Of a DNA stretch of 64,000 bases, positions 1 to 10,400 are shown in pieces. Source of the stretch: Halocafeteria seosinensis (Eukaryota; Sar; Bigyra; Bicosoecida). Position 1 is the first letter of the stretch. The number at the start of each line of letters is the position of its first letter. The stretch lies in assembly GCA_001687465.1 (NCBI GenBank), contig LVLI01000229.1, forward strand, positions 1 through 64,000. The letters run 5' to 3'. The translations under genes and the position numbers were made by a program. The notes beneath the pieces were generated by a model that saw nothing but the letters and a program-made list of their open reading frames with translations, ran no database searches and was not told the origin of the DNA.

Positions 1-1245
1 GTTGTGTGCAGAGGTTAGTGGTAAACACCACTACGCTTGAGGGTCTTCTCTCAAAGGTTGGAGGTAGACTTTTACGCACACTGGAATGATGAACTTGTAC
101 ATCCACCATCTTGGGGGCGGAAGTTTGGAATCCTTGAATTCTCGATGAAGAATTGAACAAGATCTTGAGGCCCATATTTGTAGCCCATTCAAGGTTATGG
201 ATACACTACTGTGTGTTCGTTGTTGCTGTTGTAAAGCAGTACCTACGGGATAATAGTGTAAGACCACTACGGTAGATGCAGGCAAAGCACTTGAGTCACT
301 TGACACACCACAGACTGTTGACAATTAAGGCACTGCCTCTGCTTCTAATAATTCAAATGCCCAAACTATAGATACGCAGGGCTACCATTCCAGGAGAGTC
401 GCGGCCGGCAACCAGCAGCAGCGTCTTCGAGAGCTGAAGCGTTACGTCTCGCTGCGAAATTCCTTCCCAGCCGTTCCTAGCTTCAGTACCTGTAGCGCTG
501 CTATATAGTGTATCAGAATCCTGATGTTCCAAAGTCAGCACTCTGTCCCTAGCCTCCCTGTCAAGACCCAACTTCCCTTGAAGTCTCCTATGACTCCCGC
601 TCTGTTCAAGAAAGGATCTATCCATGGTGAGTTCGAAAGCGGAATGACTTCATCATACTCTGATATGGCGTCCAAACATTTGTTTTGTTACCGCTTGATG
701 GTCCCTTACCAGTAGTAACAACTGCGTTCTCGCTTCTGCAAGAGCTCCCGGGCAGGTAAAGTATTGTTTCAGCTGGGGATACCTCAGCTAGCACCGATGC
801 AGCCTGCTTGCAGTTTACGAGTTCCTCAACTTGATCCAGTTTGCCCATACTCCGATGATACCTTGGCCTCGCCGTACAGTATTCTCTGCAATTTCACTTT
901 GCATATTTTTTTGCTCAGATTGCTGGTATCAGTGGTAGGGGTTGCTCGATACGTCGCTTGGAGCAAGCGTCGGGGTAGCCGTCGCCCTTGATACCTCGCC
1001 AGTCCCGGTTGTTGTGCCTTTCTCAGAGCCTGGACTTCCGCTACCTCCTCGCCCACTCTAAATGGAACATTCTTCAGGGTTTAATTACCCCGTACTTCCA
1101 GTTTAACCAACAGCCAAATATTTGCTCCTGGGGATCCAAGCCGATTCCCCATGCGGCTCAATCCCTGCTCACAGGGTATTACCTTGAACAATCAGCAGAA
1201 GCAGCAGACAATTCTCGTCTATATACAACCTCTCCAGTGTAACTT
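1..1245. repeat. Dispersed repeat, copy 1 (cut by window start)
   Basis: This stretch is recognisably related to 41590-43590 in the same orientation. Matching blocks occur in the same order. They include the opening block around 'aacaccactac', the block around 'gaattgaacaagatct', 'ggttatggatacactactgt', 'ctatagata' with 'cattccaggagagtcg', 'catactctgata', 'ccaacagccaaatattt', and 'gaacaatcagcaga' near the end. No reading frame with recognisable protein similarity is present. Copy 1 is shorter than copy 2 because copy 2 carries extra insertions. The two copies are diverged, so this is an old, probably non-autonomous or decayed mobile sequence. Its left boundary lies outside the window. Confidence 0.75.
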
Positions 1246-1452
1246 TAGGCACTGTGGCTACTGCATGTACTCATGATACAATAAACGCGAGTACCTACAG
1301 ACCAGTGCGAACCAAGTTTCATAACGATCACTGCAGCGACCCGTAATAAGGCTGCAAATAATGCTATGTGGTTCAGCCGCGTAGTTAAAGTAAGATAGAT
1401 CCAGGTGTGTACACCTCGTCCCATGTAGTTAGGTTACATCGGACATAAATTT

Positions 1453-1860
1453 TCACAACCGCAGCATTCCTCGCTGTGGCCCCCCACCCTCTGGCTCTGT
1501 CACTGCCCGATAAGTCCTCCTTGGATGTGCCTGTGCTTTGACTCGCTGAAACAGAGATGTCCCATCATGGAAAAGATCTTTGTGAACTCTCCAGGCCCGG
1601 CCAGACCCACTAACTTCTCCACAATCACCGCACTTATATCCATCAATGATCGGAAGAGAGGGATCCACCTCGGCTAACCGATGCAATGCAGGAGACGGAG
1701 AAAATGTTACCGATTTCAACCAAGCTTTCAGCTCCGGTCTAGAAATTTTCACCTTATGTCGGCGTATGAGATGCTCTCTAAGCGAATTGCAATCCCTACA
1801 GAAAATTTGGGAGCACTCTCTACACACCGGACCGTACTTGCCCGCAACCAAGAGCTCCAT
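1453..1860 (-). CDS. Small protein with two C2H2-like zinc fingers, possibly a mobile-element relic
   Basis: This 135-residue ATG-initiated frame carries two similarly spaced Cys/His motifs. The first is C-x2-C then H-x4-H (CREC ... HLIRRH, about residues 13-36). The second is CGDC ... HKDLFH (about residues 77-99). Two regularly spaced motifs of this kind are unlikely by chance. Pairs of this type are seen in DNA-binding proteins and in uncharacterised, element-associated proteins of fungi and protists. The reading frame sits next to a dispersed repeat and has no neighbouring cellular gene, so it may be the remnant of a larger element gene or an exon of an unrecognised gene. I do not recognise the family, and whether it is expressed is unknown. 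Confidence 0.4.
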   Translation of the reverse strand: MELLVAGKYGPVCRECSQIFCRDCNSLREHLIRRHKVKISRPELKAWLKSVTFSPSPALHRLAEVDPSLPIIDGYKCGDCGEVSGSGRAWRVHKDLFHDGTSLFQRVKAQAHPRRTYRAVTEPEGGGPQRGMLRL

Positions 1861-4800
1861 GGCGTTGTCTTGGAGACCAAAGCAGCAAATAGGAAGCTAT
1901 CAAGGCAAGCACCGACACTTCGATGTGGTTCTCCAAGCTTTCGTTCATTCTCCAAGCCAACACAAGCCCAAAACATCGAATGGAAGTCGACAGAAGATCA
2001 TGCGGCACTGCCCGACGACCTTCACAAGTACAAGACCCCAGTATTTTCACTTGTTTTCAGGATTCTGTAGCCTTTCACGCTTTTTCTATTATAATACTAC
2101 ATATATCTTCCTCTGGAAGTGCAACATCACTGATATACCGTGCAATATGCCTCCGCCATTGTCGAAGTCGGAACACGTCCTCTGCGAAGGGCGTCTATTT
2201 GCTCGTACATATAGCTATTGAACACACATCAGCTCCATATACGTAGCCAGTATCATGGTTATCCCATATACATCTTTTTTGTAGCTCTATAATACTGTAT
2301 ACATACACACAGAGCGTCTGTACTACAGGGTTGCGACGACCCAGCCAGGCTCACCGAAGCTCGAAATGTCTGGCCTCCTTTCTCAGCACACAAACAACGT
2401 CTTCGAGATCTTAGCATATCTACAGACAGCTGGTTGTTCGCTCTACACGTACATATGCTGGAAAGGCCTGTATTTTGTCTGTGTAGCTAATTCGAAAATG
2501 CGCGGCATGGACTACCAAAATCCGGCATGGACTACCACTGGGGGGAGCCAAAGGGGGCGCGGGAACGGCATGGACTACCAAAATCCGGCATGGACTACCA
2601 AACTCCCCTCTGTGAAGACCGGATTAGTAACGGGCTTAGACGAGCCCAAAATGCCGCAATGTTCCCGATGACGAGCTTGTGTAGTAGCAATTAATAATCA
2701 TCGGGGGTTGTTTGGCCACCAATTAATGCCTCGTATATGGTATGCTATTGCCTTAGACTTATAGTGAGTATTTTTTATTACCATAGAGAGATCTCCGGAA
2801 GGGTTTACGGCCATTTCCTTTGTCCTAAGGCAGGTAGAGCGCGGTGTCCCTGAGTCCCCTGAGCACTCCTCTGCACTTTGCGCCTCACTGCATCTAAAAT
2901 TTATCATCGACTCAGCGCTTATTAACAAGGTTGCAAAGTATTGTAATAAGGCGTCTTCGACGACAATGTGATCCTGGAAATCCGGTCCACGTTTGAGGTC
3001 TCCGAAAGAGGTACACGCCAACACAGGAGTTACAGTACACTGCGGGTAGTGAAGCTTGTATGCACAGTATCGTCATCAATGAAAAGAGACTAATAATATC
3101 TTTCCATTCGGTAATATCGAGGAAGTTCAGTATGCAAACTTGGGGCAGCTCTTACTGAAGAATGTACGTGTATCTCTACGAATTCCTGAACAAGCTGGAG
3201 CTGAGAGGTCCACTTATCACCAGACGACGACGAAGATGTGACTGATGGCCCACCGGCAGCTGGATGTTAGCCGCTACAAGGGTAATATGGAGGTAGCAGC
3301 TGGCGCCCGTGTCTGGCAGCTACAGGCCCGCTGTTCCACTAGGAGAGAGGCAGCATAAACGAGTGACTTCAAAGCATTGACGCAGACCCGAACTTCAGTA
3401 TCCGTTTCCGTCACATCCCATGGGACCTCGGCATGGCTAGCTAGCAGTTCATTGCTTAATAGGATTGGGAGGATATTGTTGTTAGTTTCCTCTTGCACGT
3501 ATAAGTCATTCGTGTAGCTTGCTCTTCGGCTGTTCTTGAATCCGGATTCCATCACCAGTCTTGCACTTGGGCCGAGGTCCTTCATCTGCTCGTCCATGGA
3601 AGGGCGGTCTATTATACGACGGTCACTGCAATTGTATGAGTTTAAGTTGTACCTGCGTGGGTGGAGGTCAAGGGACGGGAGGCTGGAGTACGCGAACTTA
3701 AGAGCCAGGGCTGCGCATTTACAACCATCTCAGTGGAAAACACGTTTTCTCACATGAGAAACGGGATGGATAAGACTCCCACACAAGCTGCGTATGCTGA
3801 TCGTAGAGAGCGTCTGCTCCTGGATGGCTTAAGAGTTCTTGCGAAATTGGGTGTAACTATCACTATATATGTGGTCCCTTCTAGAAACATTGTCGATCCG
3901 GTGAAAGCGGCCTCACCCAGAGACCAAGTAGGCATAACCATGTAATGGAAGTTATTCAGGAAGGGAACAAGATGGAAGCTCTCAAGTTAGGCTTGCTTGA
4001 CGGGCAAGAGTAACGAAAACGTCTGAAGCATTGAGTCCTTTCACGGGAGAAAAGAGCAGACTCCACGAGAGGGTACTTCAAAGGAACGACCTGGGAGTTC
4101 CACAACCACGTCTAGCTGAATGATGTCAATCAACCAGCCAGCTGAAATTCACTACAGTGCAGAAGAGATTTTGGCGTTCTGGTCACGGATCCCTTTTGGC
4201 TAGCCCGACTCAATCAGAGCCTATCCCATCCATGCTACAAAGACGTTAATGTTTCATGGCTGGAAGCACGAGATGGCTACACAGATGACGGTGTTACACC
4301 TTTACTTTACCGGTTAAGTCAGAACACGGACTTCGTTTCACCATCTTCAATAATAGATTCCGCCATGGTGCATGTCGAAGAGTTACCCAGATTGTGAGTT
4401 GTGTGAGTCAGGTTTATACACAGAGTGCATTAGATATGCTGTTGGACAGAGCAAGTATACTCGCATTGAATGCATGGTTCAAGATGCAATTGAATTGAGA
4501 CGAAGAGCGCGAAGAGACGCCGAAAGCGGAAGTGTTGACCGGGGGCCAAAGCGGGTGGAATTGCCCGCTTCCTCAGGGAGAAGGCGCCGGACAACGTATG
4601 TTAGGGCAGGGGGGAGTAATCCCAGTAAGCTCTAATTAGTTAGACGCTATTAATGGCTTTCTTCATCTCTCTTTCGTCCGACTTAATGTTGTCTCTAATC
4701 CTGTGAAGTTGTGCCCCCGATGACCGCGATGGCGATGAAAATTTGTTCCAGATGGCGCGATGGGGCGAGAAATTGTCACGATGCAATGCCATCGGGGGTA

Positions 4801-5592
4801 ACGCATTGGGGATTGTACCCCTTGGGTGTCGTTGTCAAATTAGACGGGGCAAGTGTGTTGACTGTGGCGCCGTTGTTTTATCCTTGATATCTCGATACCG
4901 AATCAAATGTCTGGGAGCTAGCACGACCCCATTTGGATAAATTTCACGAGGTGGTGAAATGCAGTGAACCCAATCACTACTGTACCGTTCCGGCCGTACA
5001 GTCATACAGTATATCCTGTTCAATCAGATGGGTATATCGTGTTTCCAAATTCTCAACTCTTCTTGAAGCTTTGGCAGTCAGGGACTGTGCCTTTGGTTGT
5101 GGCAGTCATGCTCGTGTTGCCCCTCCGTGTCCTACTCATTACCATTTTTGGCCCAGCCTTGCCCAACGTCCTCTTTCGAATCGGGAACCTGCATGATGTA
5201 TACGCATGATCGATGTGAAATGCTTGTCGGTTGGTATCATCCTCATTGAGCTCCATGACCACGGGACCGACATTGCCAAATGGAGTCGAAATTCTTGTCA
5301 CTTGCATTTGTTTTGCGGTATCATACTGTCTCACAGATAGTGCACGCCCATTCTTGAAAGACCAGTTTAGGCCACCAAGTTTCTCAAGAACAGTAGCTAT
5401 CAAACTGCAACGGGTATGCACGTATGTCTAAATCAACAGAAATGATTGAATGCTTTTGGGTTTATTCAATGATAAAAGACTTCCCAGCGAGCATTATGTG
5501 TAACGAGATTAACGAAACACTCCTTTCCTATGTTCTTGAGACGACAGATTAGATTGAAAAAAGCAACCAAGCAGTAACATGACGCTCACACC
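1861..5592. other. Gene-poor region, probable decayed mobile sequence
   Basis: No confident gene is visible. Several frames of 80-120 codons on both strands show no recognisable domains. The plus-strand frame near 3661-3945 contains a motif SVENTFSHMR followed by a Pro/Thr stretch. This weakly recalls the C-terminal ends of some DNA transposases, but it is too short to call. The minus-strand frame near 5053-5421 begins with a possible splice acceptor and is also unidentified. The region lies between a dispersed repeat and the first cellular gene. Confidence 0.4.
2503..2600 (+). repeat. Four copies of a 14-base direct repeat
   Basis: The word 'ggcatggactacca' occurs four times, near 2504, 2523, 2567 and 2587. 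The copies are arranged as two pairs, each pair separated by 'aaatcc', with a G-rich spacer between the pairs. In one forward frame the pair would encode GMDYQNPAWTT twice. This is a local duplication of unknown origin. Confidence 0.85.
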
Positions 5593-6938
5593 TTAGACTG
5601 CAGTTTGAGCAACCGGAGTATGTTGAGCTATTTTCTGCTGCGATGAATCTTGATGTGTGTTATACTGTTGTTGAGAGCTGTACTCCTTGCCAACTCTAGA
5701 ATACTGGCGGTTNCTCAGAGCGGCATTATTCGCTTGGTCAATCAATTTCTGACGAAGCAAAGAGGTGGCCTTCAGAACTGCCGTCAGCCTAACTTGGCGA
5801 TCAACATTGGGCGCGGCTGCATCCGTCCCTGTGCGAAAGCTTTCCACTTCTATCTCACTTCCTCGTTGCAGTAGTTCGATAGCTTCAGCTGCCGTGGAAA
5901 TGGACGGACCTACGCTCGTTATAGATACCTTGTCTTGATTTTCAAGGGTACGTCGAGCAGAATCGGCGAAAAAAGTAGCCGTTTTTTGGTTTGTCACGAT
6001 AATTGCATCGCGTTGCTGTACAGATCCATCCTCGTTGAGTTGATGCAGGATTGCCGCCAATCCCTTCCAATTGTGAGCACGCTTTGCATTGGCAGGTAGA
6101 TAATCGTCTTGAGTAATTTTATTCCAGCTGTAATCACCATACAGAATAACTGTAGTCACATGAGCCGAGGCTTCCTTAATATATGCGAGCGAATCGTCGA
6201 CGAGCACTTTGGCTCCAACAGATTTACATAGCTCGCTCTTAGTGGTAGGTGCTGAGCCGTCGCTGGCGTAATGGTTGGCAAACAACACATCTTCGAAGAT
6301 GCCTTCGTAGTGCGTATCAAGCCAATTCCTCGTCTTTTCCTCGAGAGAAGTTCTTCTTGACGTCACTACAACAAATCTGCATTTGTCACGTAATCCTCGA
6401 AGCATTTTGGCCGATTCTCCGATGGGTTGGATATGTGTAAAGTGCTCCGACTCGAAGAATTCTTCCATGACTTTGGTCGCCTGTGTTCACGCAAGTCCCA
6501 TTTTCTATCATCATTTCTGCGTCGCATTGCATGGTGGATACCGAGTGCAATAGCTTACCTGATCCACGGGGATTTGCCATACCGTGGCGAAATCATAACT
6601 ATGGTAGTCCGCCGGGGTCAAGCTAGTGCCGAATTTCTCATTGTAGAAGGCGCATAATTGCTCCACGAGCGCACCCTGTACACAGACATGCGAAACCAGC
6701 AGCGAGGTATAAAGACACAGCAACGAACGCAGCATCAATCATTCCCGATGTAGAGTAGAAACACGCCTCCCTCCTCATTGCACTTTTCACTACGTTACTG
6801 ACACAGACGTTCTTTGGGCCCCTTTTTCAACACCTTCATAGAATCTGAGCACACAAATTCACCCGGAAATACACACACTAGATAACTTACAAGGACCTCA
6901 TCAAGATCGATGGCGACGACAACACGTGAATCTGTCAT
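5593..6938 (-). CDS. HAD-superfamily phosphatase (5'-nucleotidase-like) fused to an Alba-like domain
   Basis: The three exons are 6938-6891, 6675-6559 and 6480-5593. The introns start GTAAGT and GTAAGC and both are phase 0. The spliced product is 350 residues. Exon 1 begins MTDSRVVVAIDLDEVL, giving HAD motif I (Asp11, Asp13). VVVTSRR supplies motif II (Thr95), Lys136 is the likely motif III lysine, and VLVDDSLAY supplies the motif IV acidic pair (Asp150-Asp151). This arrangement fits the small cytosolic 5'(3')-deoxyribonucleotidase type of HAD hydrolase; the substrate is not known. From about residue 212 to 310 the sequence starts RDAIIVTNQKTATFF and continues with a pattern typical of Alba nucleic-acid-binding domains. 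The tail is Gln-rich and low complexity. One ambiguous base (n, position 5713) falls in exon 3. The exon structure is well supported because the first two exons supply residues the HAD fold needs. Confidence 0.78.
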
Positions 6939-7410
6939 TATATAGGGATGAAAAAAGGGGGCCTTTTTGACGCGACGCGTTCCCTCCCGGAGCACAGCCG
7001 AGGAGACAAGTAAACACAACAGAATTCACACACAACTGAAAGGACCAACAAATCCCCCTAGTGTATATATGAATACGATATCAACTACACCAGTCTCTTT
7101 CCTTTGTATTATTGTATGTATGCACAAGACAAAATGAACCCGCCCTAGGGGCCCGGGGGACCGGCGAGCGGCCGGTGCCTCGGGCTCCAGGAACGAGAAG
7201 TGTGTAATCTATCTTGTAGGAGCAAAGAGCGACAACAAGATGTGACGTGTAGAGAATATCGACTCTGCCTACTATTGCCTGCAACGTGTCTTCGAAGATG
7301 CGCAGTTAGAAAGAATTACAGTTAGTAAGGTGCAGGGTGCAGTCCATGCATACTGCGGATTTCCAGCGTGAACTTCTAGGCTATAGTACTGTAGTGGAAC
7401 GTGCAATACG
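6939..7410. other. Intergenic region with a GC-rich hairpin
   Basis: This separates the 5' end of the HAD-Alba gene from the 3' end of the long multidomain gene, both on the minus strand. No protein-coding signal was seen. The only striking element is the hairpin listed separately at 7148-7188. A TACTGTA motif lies at 7387-7393, just beyond the neighbour's stop codon. Confidence 0.6.
7148..7188 (+). ncRNA. Strong GC-rich hairpin, candidate structured RNA
   Basis: The left arm is 7148-7165 and the right arm is 7171-7188, with a five-base loop. Pairing gives 17 of 18 paired positions, including two G-U wobbles and one G-G mismatch. The wobbles are G-U only on the plus strand; on the minus strand they become C-A mismatches, so the structure favours a plus-strand RNA. 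Its GC content is far above that of the surrounding DNA. It could also be a relic of a foldback element. No promoter or conserved family was recognised. Confidence 0.4.
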
Positions 7411-10400
7411 TCATGCAGCACCTTGCTTATCCTCGTCGGCATCGCCCACTTGAATGGGTGCCTTTACCACTACTCGCATTCCTACGTAGAACTCATTCGG
7501 TTCTCGGCATTTGTTCCATTCCAGCAACTGGTTGGTCGTTACTCCGTACTCATCGGCAAGTTTAGACAATGTATCACGTGGCCCAAATATGTGAGTTCTC
7601 TCCAATTGATGCTTGCCTTTACCCTTCCAGAAGAAAATATGCAAACGGCGATCCGAAGTTGCGCACAACAGCCTATCTGTGTCATATTGTATCGCCATCA
7701 CTGGCGACGTCAACCTTTGTAAGATAGCGTTCAGCCTTTGACCAGAGACAGCGTCAGAAAGGATGACACTATTGTCCGTAGACGCCGAAACTATTCGTGT
7801 CGAGTCCATCTGTAGAGCAGTAATTCTGCCCTCGTGCACCTTGAAAGAGCGTCGGATTTCTCCTTTTTTGAGATTCCACATGATAATTTTTCCTTCCTGA
7901 TCACCGGAGCAAATTTCTTTCTCCGAAATTGCTATCGCAGTTACTGTGCAGAAATGACCCCGCAGACGATGCCACATTGTGACTTCCGAGAGAGGGCCAT
8001 TCTTATCGCCCTCATATTTCCATACACGCAAATCCTCGTCCATACTTCCGCTAGCAATGAGTGAATCGTCCACCGCGATTGAGTTCACCTGAGATTCATG
8101 CCCTCGGAGCTTCCTCAACAACGTAAACTTCTTGACGTCCCAAACACAAACTGTCGCGTCGGTACTACCAGATACGATTATCTTGTTGGTCGCTTTAACA
8201 CATACTACTGCACCGCGGTGACCTTGCAGTGCCCCTAAATGACCCAATTGCTTCCTCTGGGCTTTGGGGTTGGAGATGTCCTCGTCTTGACCATCTTCTG
8301 GGCGAACTATCTCACTGTCTCCAATTCGTATGTTTGCATGGATCTTTCCGTAGATCCTTTTGAGAGATGTGTCCCAAACACGAATGGTATTGTCGGCACT
8401 TCCTGTAATGACAATTGTGTCGCGGTAGCACAAACATGATATCTGTTTAACATGCCCAGCTAAGGGGCCCCTATGTGCACCAACAGTATCCGATAGAAAT
8501 GAGTTGATAGCTGTTCCGCTTTCCATCATATAAACCAAACACGAAGAATCAATGCTGGCAACCATCGTTGGGAATCCCGAACCTTTATCCCCTAAAGCGT
8601 CGTTCAGTTCCTTGTTCACCTCATTGAAGGCAATGCAGCGAAACGCCTTACGCTTTTGAATCTTCTGACTTAGTTGTGAGAATTCGGTTTTCAAACTTTC
8701 TTCGCTGTCTTCCAGGTCATCTTCGAGATTTTGAATTTGCATGTCGAACCTCCGATAGTCACTCGACGCTTCAGTAGTTTCTTCTTCTAAACGCTTGATT
8801 TCTTCCTCGAGACTTCGCCGTAAAGTCTTAATGTCAAACGTCTGATCCATGCCTTGATGAAACACGTTACTGCTAACAGTAGGAGCACCGGTGTTTACCA
8901 GCCGCGTATGCTCTTCCTTCAACGATCTCAATCTCTCCCCTTCTCGTTCTGAAAACCCATGCGCTGCTTTGCTTAAAGTCCGGAGGGTATCCAGGAGCTC
9001 CAAAATTCGCTCTTTCCGATTTCGGACTAAAGGTACAATCGGTGTGACAGCTTCCAGCTCTGTTACGCCTCCAGACAGGATTTCGATTCCCAGAATCCGC
9101 TGTTCTAGAGAAGCCAACTTGTTTATGCTATCTTGCATCCTAGTTTTCTCTTCTCGCATAAGGTCCGACGACTTCTGTTCATAACGCTTTGCAGCTTCAA
9201 ATTTCTGCAGTAGTCGTAGTACATAGCCAAGATCCCTGTAGGCTTTGGATAATGGGTTAGGATCGTTGACAATTAGCAGTCGCTTGATTGACTCTTCCAA
9301 TAACTCACGCGCCGTATCAAAATAACCGCTTTCACTATAAGCTTTTGCCAGACCGTTCAAGGCCGATGCTTCCTTTCGAAGATCTTTCAGTTCACCAGCT
9401 AACTGAAGTAATCTACGGTAATGTATAATGCACATATCCCATTTTTGCCGCTTCTCGTATATGGAGCACAGCAGAACGTAAACTTGAGCCAATCCAGCGA
9501 CATGCTCTTCCACTCCTAAAACCCTCTCAGCTTTTCGTAAGCACCCCTCGGCTTCGTCCAACATATCGTGGGACATATACCCTTTACCTAATTGGATTAG
9601 CACTGCTACTTCCTCTTCCAACGTAAGTCCAAGGTCTTCCCGACTTAACAGATCCTTTCCTTGCCGAATGGACTCAACAGAGCCTTCTTCAGGTTGATAG
9701 ATACTTGAGAAAAGCTCTTCCACCGAGTCAGGAAGCTTGGACCCCGACTCGGTTGATACACTCTCTTTCGATTTTCCTGAAAGCGGTATGGAATTCAGCT
9801 CAATAGCCCTGGACGAGGGAACAGTCGCGCGCTGCTTATTGCGGAATCTATAGTCGGATTGCACCAAGTCTTCGTGCAGTTTATCGACGTACTGTAACAG
9901 AGCCGCTGTATCCCTTACCATGTACTGACGGCTCTCTTGGGCCTTACTTAAATAGTACGTTCCGAGTCCTTGGAACTCCTCTAGTTTGAGTCCGACTTTG
10001 TGCTCAGCTTCCTTATGACGTCTGCAATAGTCTAACCAGGTATCAAAACCCTGTGATAATTTCACATGAATCATTCTGAGCAAAACGCCACGCATTATTT
10101 GCTTATTGCGAGTTTCTTGCTCAACGAAAGCCTTCCATGAGCGAAACGACTTTGCCATTCCAGTCTTTCTCCAGGTTTCTAAAATTTGCATTTTCTTCAT
10201 GTCGTCAGCGTTTGACTTCTCCCATCTCATGAAAGCAGCTTTCCGCTCACTAAGCTGTTCCTTCTTTTTTTCTAGAGTTTCAACATACTTTTTTTCACTA
10301 GCCATCCCAGAATTGAGCTTCTTCCGGCACTGAAGGATGATATGTCTGCTCTCACGGATGTCTATTTCAATCATTTCTAAAAGAGATTCCTTGTCAAAGC

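Noticed and set aside
3661-3945. Possible transposase C-terminal fragment (SVENTFSHMR)
   Set aside because: Too short and with no catalytic residues or terminal repeats; kept only as a remark on the gene-poor region.
5053-5421. Minus-strand frame containing LEKLGGLNW, briefly reminiscent of Argonaute PIWI
   Set aside because: The sequence after this motif lacks the expected DVTH-type segment and other PIWI landmarks, so the resemblance is probably chance.
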